12,448 bases of DNA from an uncultured Planctomycetaceae bacterium. Its GTDB lineage: Bacteria; Planctomycetota; Planctomycetia; Pirellulales; Pirellulaceae. The notes beneath the pieces are model-generated. The model did no database searches and was not told the origin of the DNA. It saw only the letters and a program-made list of their open reading frames with translations. The stretch is taken from the NCBI GenBank assembly GCA_903927685.1, contig CAIYOB010001532.1, positions 1 to 12,448 on the forward strand, in the 5' to 3' direction. Position 1 is the stretch's first letter, and each line of letters begins with the position of its first letter. The translations under genes and the position numbers were made by a program. Positions 7,914-12,448 of the stretch are shown piece after piece.

Positions 7914-10855
7914 GAATCCCCTCCAGATTTCGCCTGGATCTTCCAGGCCCGGTCAGTCGCAAGGTCCGGAACCGTCAGCGTCAGCCGCCCGTCGCGGACC
8001 TCGACCTGTTCCGTCCGCACGCGTTCGCCTTTCCACGTCTCCCAGCACTCGACCTCGAACCAGCCGTTCCGCAGGCCCTCGATGCGCAAGCGAAACGCGT
8101 CCACGCCGGGCACGGCGTCCCGGGCATGGTTATACCACGTGCTGTCGCGGTTCTGAATCCAGAGGACGCCCAGTCGGTCGCATTTCATGCCGGCGACGAG
8201 CACGTTCGGCTTGTCCAGCACCTGGCAGCCGGTGAATCGGTAGCTGCTCACCGTCACCCAATCGCGGCCCTCGTTCTCGATGCGGATCCGGTGTGTGCCC
8301 GCGGGGACGTCCACGGCGACGTCCTCGTCATAGGTCGTTTCCCACAGCTTCCACTGCGGCTGATAGGCGCTGGCCTTGCCCAGCCCCTCGCCGCAGGGCA
8401 GTTCGCGTTCGAGCTGCAGTTCACCGTCGATCCAGACCTTCAGCAGCCCCGCGGCGGACACTCGCCCGACGCGGACGGCGAATTTGCCCGGCTGCGGATA
8501 CGTCACGATAAAGGTGGGCGGGCTCTTGAGATCGCGATGCGACTGGCCGTGGAGCAGTTGCTGCGGCAGGCGCTGGTCGGCGATCGTGCCGTCGCGGAGG
8601 AGCGTGAACTCCGCGTGCTCCGGCTTTCCCCAGCGGCTCGCCGGCAGGATCACCACGTCGCGAGTCTCGGGCGTGCGACCGCTGTCGACAAAGGCCGGCG
8701 GCGTGGTCTCCAACTTCGTCCAGCGGACCGTTCCCAGCGGGAGATCCCCGGCGAAACGCTGCAACGACGTGAAGTGGAAATACAAGTCCAGCGGTTCGAT
8801 GTAGTTTTCGTGCCACCAAGGCATCGGGCCACCGGCGGCGAAACTCGTCAGCCCGGCCCACAGCGAGTTGTGGATCGCCCAGCCCTGGGGGTCCTTGTCG
8901 GCCGTGCTCGCGTGGCTGCGGATGCCGAACTCGCCGAAGATGTGGGGCTTGGGAAACCGCTCCCACTGGTGCAGGCAGTAACCACGGACGGCCTCTGCCA
9001 CGTTGCCGTCGTCGTTCGTATAGCAGTGCGTCTGGACGATGTCGATGTTCGGCAGGTCCCAGTACTGTTCCGGACCGGTCTTACTCCAGAAGCTTGTGGT
9101 GATCAGGTGCCCGAACGGGTCGCTGGCCCGCAAGTGGTCCGACATCTCCTTGTGCCAAGGGAACTTGACTTCGTCGCTCGCGCCGTCCCAGCCTTCCATC
9201 TCGTTGCCGAACTCCCAGCACAGGACCTGGGGGCTGTAGCCCCAGCGGGCGACGATGTACCGCAGACGCTTCTGATAGTATTGTCTGGCGGCCTGGTTAG
9301 TGAACCAATCCCGCGGCGTCTCGCACGGTCCGCCGTTCTTCGCGTTGAACGGATTGCGTTCCCAACCGGTTTCGCGGAAATCCTGGTGAGTATCCAGGCA
9401 CAGCATGTAGTACAGTCCCAACTCGGCCGCGAGTTCCAGGCTCCGGTCGATCCGCGCCGCGACGTCCTGCCGGTACCAGCCGAGCCGGTCGGTCCATTCG
9501 ATTCCGAACCCCGCCGAACTCATCCACCAGCGGTTGAAGTTCTCGCCGGCCGCGGCGAACTTGCGCATCGCCTGGTCGCCCCGCTGTCCCGTGGTGTGGT
9601 AGATGGGCAGATTGTGGCCGATGGCAAAGAACCCCTCGCCGTTGTCAAAGGCCAGATAATGCGGGTCCGCCTGGCTGGTGCGGACGAAACCGCGTCCCGG
9701 GCCGGGCCGGCATTCGAGCGAGCCCTCCCCGCCGCTGACTTCGCCGCTGCGGTCGCGGAGCCGCAGTTGCCAGCGATGAAGACCGATTTCCTGCGGCGTG
9801 AAGCGGACTCGCCAGCCGCTTTCGGGTTGCGGAATCATCACCTCCGCTCCGTCCGCGACCTCTGGCCGGTAATCGACCATGAAGAAGCCGGGCACGGTCC
9901 GCTGGCGTCCGGAGGGCGAGGTGAACACGGCGTCCAGTCTTACGTCGTCGGGATCGAACGGATTGTCGTAGGTCGCCCCGGCCTCGACCCGCAGTTCCAG
10001 CGGCTCGTACTGTCCGACGGCCGCCGTCTGGGGCGACACCGCGGTGATGGCGAGCGGTTCCCGGGCCGGCTCGATCTGCCCCGGAAACCGGTCCGGCATC
10101 TGGCCGAACGAGATGGTGTACTGCAGCACCGCCGTCTCGCCGGGCTCGAAATCCTCGGGGCGAAGTTGGATGCGAAACACATGAGCCCGCTTGCCGCCCT
10201 CGTTCTCGACCAGGCGATAGCTGGGCAAGCCCAGGCACAGGCTCCGGCCCTGGTGCAGTTCCAACCACACGCGATCGGCGGTCGCAGACGGTGCGGCCGA
10301 GACGGTGCCGTACGCCGCGGGGGCGAACCAGACCCGTTCCGAGCCCTGGAGTTTGTCGCGGCTGCCGACCACGTGCAGCCAGATGCCGCGGGTCAGCTTC
10401 AGCGCCGCCGACTTCTGCAGTTCGCAGCGGACTTGCAGCGATTCCGCGCCGGGCGAGATGCGATAGGCGTACTTGACCGGCGGCGAACCGGCCTGCGCCG
10501 AGAAGATGCCCCGCATCGTCAGACTGCCGTCCGGTTCGAGGGCCGGCTGTGCCTGTACCTGGCCGCCGGGCAGCGTTTCGTAGACCCAATCGTCGTGCCA
10601 AAAGAACATCTGCCAGCTGAACTCGGCTTGGCCCGCGAGCCCCGCGGACCATTTGCCCCGCTCGAAGCGGACGTAGGCGTCGCCTTGCCGCCACAGGCAG
10701 CCGCGTTCCGTCGCCTCGAACGTCCCCGCCGCCGCGGCGACCGGAGGCATGAACGCAAGCACGGCCAGCAGACTTGCGAGCCAAGCGGACGTCTTCAACG
10801 CGGCTGGTCGAGCCCGTTCGGCCGCGGCCACAATCGGTGTCTTGTTTCTGCTCAT
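7910..10855 (-). CDS. Exported multidomain clan-A (GH5-like) glycoside hydrolase with DUF5060-type domain
   Basis: Predicted 981-aa first gene of the operon. An N-terminal hydrophobic signal (about 22-43) follows a long charged stretch. Residues about 45-260 form a beta-rich domain of unknown type. Residues 262-385 resemble DUF5060, an Ig-like domain found before glycosidase barrels (YDNPFDPDDVRLDAVFTSPSG, VPGFFMVDY). A TIM barrel follows (about 395-700), with the clan-A acid/base in WEFGNE (E552), the nucleophile in HIFGEFG (E642) and a strand-8 tryptophan pair MPWWHEN (W680, W681 or one residue off). Residues 780-876 look like a carbohydrate-binding beta-sandwich, and another beta domain ends the protein. 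Such enzymes are retaining endo- or exo-glycosidases; the substrate is unknown. The start is uncertain: the ATG at 10855 precedes the signal, but no Shine-Dalgarno is visible. The in-frame ATG at 10918 would add 21 residues. Confidence 0.85.
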   Translation of the reverse strand: MSRNKTPIVAAAERARPAALKTSAWLASLLAVLAFMPPVAAAAGTFEATERGCLWRQGDAYVRFERGKWSAGLAGQAEFSWQMFFWHDDWVYETLPGGQVQAQPALEPDGSLTMRGIFSAQAGSPPVKYAYRISPGAESLQVRCELQKSAALKLTRGIWLHVVGSRDKLQGSERVWFAPAAYGTVSAAPSATADRVWLELHQGRSLCLGLPSYRLVENEGGKRAHVFRIQLRPEDFEPGETAVLQYTISFGQMPDRFPGQIEPAREPLAITAVSPQTAAVGQYEPLELRVEAGATYDNPFDPDDVRLDAVFTSPSGRQRTVPGFFMVDYRPEVADGAEVMIPQPESGWRVRFTPQEIGLHRWQLRLRDRSGEVSGGEGSLECRPGPGRGFVRTSQADPHYLAFDNGEGFFAIGHNLPIYHTTGQRGDQAMRKFAAAGENFNRWWMSSAGFGIEWTDRLGWYRQDVAARIDRSLELAAELGLYYMLCLDTHQDFRETGWERNPFNAKNGGPCETPRDWFTNQAARQYYQKRLRYIVARWGYSPQVLCWEFGNEMEGWDGASDEVKFPWHKEMSDHLRASDPFGHLITTSFWSKTGPEQYWDLPNIDIVQTHCYTNDDGNVAEAVRGYCLHQWERFPKPHIFGEFGIRSHASTADKDPQGWAIHNSLWAGLTSFAAGGPMPWWHENYIEPLDLYFHFTSLQRFAGDLPLGTVRWTKLETTPPAFVDSGRTPETRDVVILPASRWGKPEHAEFTLLRDGTIADQRLPQQLLHGQSHRDLKSPPTFIVTYPQPGKFAVRVGRVSAAGLLKVWIDGELQLERELPCGEGLGKASAYQPQWKLWETTYDEDVAVDVPAGTHRIRIENEGRDWVTVSSYRFTGCQVLDKPNVLVAGMKCDRLGVLWIQNRDSTWYNHARDAVPGVDAFRLRIEGLRNGWFEVECWETWKGERVRTEQVEVRDGRLTLTVPDLATDRAWKIQAKSGGDS
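7920..7924 (-). promoter_or_regulatory. Ribosome binding site of the GH43 gene
   Basis: GGAGG on the minus strand, six bases before the ATG at 7913. It lies inside the last codons of the upstream hydrolase, so the GH43 gene can both reinitiate through the ATGA overlap and recruit ribosomes itself. Confidence 0.75.
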
Positions 10856-11070
10856 GGTGGTGATGATTCGGCGAGAGATTTCACAATGCGACGCTTGCCA
10901 GCCTTCGGGGTAGAGCATAATGGTTGGCCTGCCTGCACGCTACGGACGGTCGCTGAGGAACGCAACTCGGCGGCAAGCTTTCCACAAGAACGACCCGACC
11001 GCCGAGCTGCTGGGCACGTCCGGTCCCCGTGCGGCGTGATCAATCCGTAGGCTGCTCCCCGGCAGCTGAG

Positions 11071-11104
11071 CGGGCAAAGACAAAGCCCACGGCTTGCCCG
11101 TGGG
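11071..11104. repeat. Palindromic element with two overlapping alternative hairpins
   Basis: CCCACGG (11086-11092) pairs with CCGTGGG (11098-11104) around a 5-base loop. An alternative pairing, CGGGCAA (11071-11077) with TTGCCCG (11094-11100), uses the same right-hand bases and excludes the first. The form is that of a REP-type intergenic repeat; family membership is inferred. Confidence 0.5.
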
Positions 11105-11198
11105 AACGTCACGTCTTCGTCTTTCCCATACCTGCTCCTGCCCCCTGGCCTCTCGGGTCCCGGCGCTGTCGCCCCAACCGTGTTCTCCCGCCGCACTC

Positions 11199-11218
11199 AG
11201 CCGGGGTTGTCCCCGGCT
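11199..11218. repeat. Strong GC-rich hairpin (REP-like)
   Basis: AGCCGGGG (11199-11206), loop TTGT, and CCCCGGCT (11211-11218) form a perfect 8-bp stem with a 4-base loop. No T-tract follows on either strand, and no gene ends here, so a terminator role is unlikely. It is probably a dispersed intergenic palindrome. Confidence 0.55.
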
Positions 11219-11291
11219 CAAGCGGACATCCGAACCGCAACCCGGGACTGGTCCGCACCTTGCGTACTCGGCTCGCCCCACCCCTGCTCCG

Positions 11292-11321
11292 TGTTCTCTG
11301 GACGGTGCCGGCCAGAGAACA
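11292..11321. repeat. Perfect 10-bp inverted repeat of the GTGTTCTC motif
   Basis: TGTTCTCTGG (11292-11301) and CCAGAGAACA (11312-11321) are exact reverse complements separated by 10 bases. The half-site recurs singly at 11180-11187 and 11366-11373 (plus orientation) and at 11685-11692 (minus orientation). It could be a dyad binding site for a regulator or part of a dispersed repeat. Confidence 0.5.
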
Positions 11322-11485
11322 TGATTCCCTTTTCTCGCGACCATCGGTACTTCGACACACCAGCCGTGTTCTCCGGCCACCGACGGCGGCTTTCGGCGAC
11401 GGCGCACGACCGACGCGAGCGGCGCAACCCTCGTTCCGTCTGACGCTTCCGCCGCGTCGCCCGCAGGCAAGTCAGCCGTATTATC

Positions 11486-11501
11486 CAGCCGAAACCGGCT
11501 G
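11486..11501. repeat. Short hairpin
   Basis: CAGCCG (11486-11491), loop AAAC, and CGGCTG (11496-11501) form a 6-bp stem directly after an ATTATC hexamer. Its function is unknown, and a stem this short could arise by chance in GC-rich DNA. Confidence 0.3.
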
Positions 11502-11586
11502 CAATCCACGCCAGCCACCAAAATTCCCTCCCGCGGGCTCCCGGGCATCGACTCGTCCCGGCAATATCCGCCTCCGATAAAATCCC

Positions 11587-11670
11587 GATAATGCCGGAAG
11601 AAAATGGGAAAAACCTTGCAATTGCCGCCCGAACTTCTGTAGGCTACTCCATTATCTGCCGGGCATTATC
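11587..11670. repeat. Inverted repeat GATAATGCC ... GGCATTATC upstream of the small membrane protein gene
   Basis: GATAATGCC (11587-11595) and GGCATTATC (11662-11670) are exact reverse complements 66 bases apart. Further ATTATC/GATAAT copies lie at 11480-11485, 11651-11656 and 11718-11723. The arms bracket the A-rich stretch where a promoter for the rightward gene would be expected (a weak TTGCAA at 11616-11621, with only a poor -10 near 11640). A regulatory role is a possibility only. Confidence 0.35.
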
Positions 11671-11735
11671 AACCAAACCGGCCAGAGAACACCGCTGGAG
11701 CTAGGACGCCCCGGCGGGATAATTGCGTTCGCCAG

Positions 11736-11741
11736 AGGAGG
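11736..11741 (+). promoter_or_regulatory. Ribosome binding site that fixes the GTG start at 11747
   Basis: AGGAGG ends five bases before the GTG at 11747. The frame is open to a TTG at 11723, but that codon lies upstream of this site and has no comparable one, so the GTG is the start. Confidence 0.85.
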
Positions 11742-11746
11742 ACAGT

Positions 11747-12277
11747 GTGATCACGGCGGAATACGGTGCGGCGGGTTCGTCTTACTGGCGCCGGGTGGCA
11801 ATTGATCCGGATGCCGCCACTGTTACCTTTGACAACTGTCACTTCCCCAAGCGGTTCTTTTCGTGGGGAACGGATCCGAAATACACCTGCCGGATCTCGG
11901 AGCTGCGCGGAGTTTGCTGGAACATGGGAGGCAGCGGGACCCGATGGCGCAAAGAGCCTGTACTGGAAGTGGTGACTCCCGCTGGCCGCGCCATTCTGCC
12001 CAAAGCGTCGGCGGGGTTCGATGCCGTGTATGCAGCTCTCATCGCAGGGATTCCCGAAGAGGTCCGGCTACGCTGGTACCAGTACCCGGCCGCTCAATCG
12101 CTCGTGGCCTTGCTGTTGATATTCCCAGTCGGAATTGCGACGACTATCCTCTGTGCCGTTCTCTTAGAGCGGCAACTAATTTCGACGGCACTGTTGGCGG
12201 GCGTGTTCATCGTCCTCATGCCGTTTGTGTTTCTTCGAGCCCTGTCAATGTGGCTTGGCAAGCCGAAGTTGCGCTGA
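11747..12277 (+). CDS. Small membrane protein of unknown function, two predicted TM helices
   Basis: Predicted 176-aa protein that I do not recognise. Residues 1-110 are soluble and beta-rich, with a pattern (WRRVAIDPDAATVTF, ISELRGVCWN, PVLEVVTPAGRAILP, GFDAVYAALIAG) that recalls small bacterial PH-like membrane-associated domains; this is a weak inference from the alternation of strands and one final helix. Two hydrophobic helices follow at about 117-139 and 144-165, joined by a short LLERQ turn, then a basic tail (GKPKLR). The topology suggests both ends face the cytoplasm. The gene is divergent from the operon and separated by about 890 bp, so a functional link to glycan degradation is not implied. 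Its base composition is a little less GC-rich than the operon by eye. The start is GTG, set by a strong AGGAGG. Confidence 0.75.
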   Translation: MITAEYGAAGSSYWRRVAIDPDAATVTFDNCHFPKRFFSWGTDPKYTCRISELRGVCWNMGGSGTRWRKEPVLEVVTPAGRAILPKASAGFDAVYAALIAGIPEEVRLRWYQYPAAQSLVALLLIFPVGIATTILCAVLLERQLISTALLAGVFIVLMPFVFLRALSMWLGKPKLR

Positions 12278-12323
12278 CTGGCGAACAAGGGCGTGCACGT
12301 GCGAACTGGAAATGGTTTGTTGA

Positions 12324-12347
12324 CCAGCGGGAGTGAACCCCGCCTGG
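12324..12347. repeat. Hairpin downstream of the small membrane protein gene
   Basis: CCAGCGGG (12324-12331), a 7-base loop, and CCCGCCTGG (12339-12347) pair over eight positions with one bulged C. It begins 46 bp past the stop codon at 12277. No T-run follows, so it could be a weak transcription-end structure or another intergenic palindrome. The rest of 12278-12448 contains nothing else I can support apart from a weak GAGGGA/TCCCTC pair at 12406-12428. Confidence 0.45.
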
Positions 12348-12448
12348 GTAGTGGGCGTGGGCGAGATATTTGCGGGATAACCGGCAGAATCCGCGCAAGC
12401 TGCCTGAGGGATGCAAAAAAATTCCCTCGCGAAGACTGATCACTAGAT

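Larger units (their letters stand above)
10856..11746. other. Structured intergenic region between divergent transcription units
   Basis: About 890 bp separate the leftward operon from the rightward small membrane protein gene. ORFs that cross it are rich in Arg, Pro and Ser and recognisable as no family, so I call none. The region contains GC-rich hairpins at 11086-11104, 11199-11218 and 11486-11501, a cluster of GTGTTCTC motifs and a cluster of GATAAT hexamers. Promoters for both transcription units must lie here unless the operon starts elsewhere. I see no strong -35/-10 pair for the operon. Confidence 0.7.

Noticed and set aside
6123..8156. Long plus-strand open frame antisense to the GH43 gene
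   Set aside because: The opposite strand encodes a clear GH43 enzyme with catalytic residues, signal and ribosome site; the plus-strand product has no family features.
10893..10921. Possible operon promoter (TATGCT as -10)
   Set aside because: No acceptable -35 sits 16-18 bases upstream, and the hexamer overlaps an alternative in-frame ATG; too weak to call.
8126..11050. 974-codon plus-strand open frame antisense to the clan-A hydrolase
   Set aside because: It mirrors a protein with intact catalytic motifs and shows only low-complexity composition.
11180..11373. CRISPR-like array of GTGTTCTC copies
   Set aside because: The shared unit is only about 10 bp, spacing is irregular (111 and 75 bp) and orientation is mixed, so it is not a CRISPR array.
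10940..11580. Overlapping ORFs on both strands in the intergenic region (202 aa minus, 183 aa plus)
   Set aside because: They are Arg/Pro/Ser-rich, match no family, lack ribosome sites and run through palindromes and motif repeats; the recurring EHG in one simply translates the GAGAACAC motif.
12406..12428. GAGGGA/TCCCTC pair as a terminator
   Set aside because: The 6-bp stem has an 11-base A-rich loop and no T-tract after it, so it is not convincing.
12216..12443. 75-aa minus-strand ORF at the right end
   Set aside because: It overlaps the end of the membrane protein gene and a hairpin, and has no recognisable sequence feature.

Overview
The window is GC-rich and looks like a chromosomal segment from a Planctomycetota-type bacterium. 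That assignment is inferred from the gene families: a Tat-exported Gfo/Idh/MocA oxidoreductase, a secreted HEAT-repeat protein and large exported carbohydrate-active enzymes, with palindromes between the genes. No taxonomic marker gene is present.

Positions 102-10855 hold five genes, all transcribed leftward on the minus strand and tightly packed. In transcription order they are: (1) a large multidomain clan-A (GH5-like) glycoside hydrolase with a DUF5060-type domain, 10855-7910; (2) a GH43 beta-xylosidase/arabinofuranosidase-type enzyme, 7913-6153; (3) a Tat-dependent Gfo/Idh/MocA oxidoreductase, 6156-4798; (4) an exported HEAT-repeat protein, 4766-2709; (5) an exported, probable TIM-barrel hydrolase resembling alpha-glucuronidase/hexosaminidase-type enzymes, 2663-102. 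The first three genes are joined by two 4-bp ATGA stop/start overlaps, and the remaining gaps are 31 and 45 bp, so this is almost certainly one operon. Every product carries an export signal. The set reads as an extracytoplasmic glycan-degradation locus, most plausibly for a hemicellulose such as a xylan, with a nicotinamide-type oxidoreductase and a repeat scaffold working alongside the hydrolases. The substrate is inferred.

Positions 10856-11746 form an intergenic region of about 890 bp between the operon and a divergent gene. It has no convincing ORF but is rich in structure: several GC-rich hairpins, five copies of a GTGTTCTC-type motif (two of them forming a perfect 10-bp inverted repeat) and five GATAAT/ATTATC hexamers near the right-hand gene.

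Positions 11747-12277 encode a small plus-strand membrane protein of unknown function (176 aa, two predicted transmembrane helices) with a strong Shine-Dalgarno site that fixes a GTG start. The remaining 171 bp contain a hairpin and no supported gene. REP-like palindromes also lie at the left edge (31-58), just past the operon's last gene.
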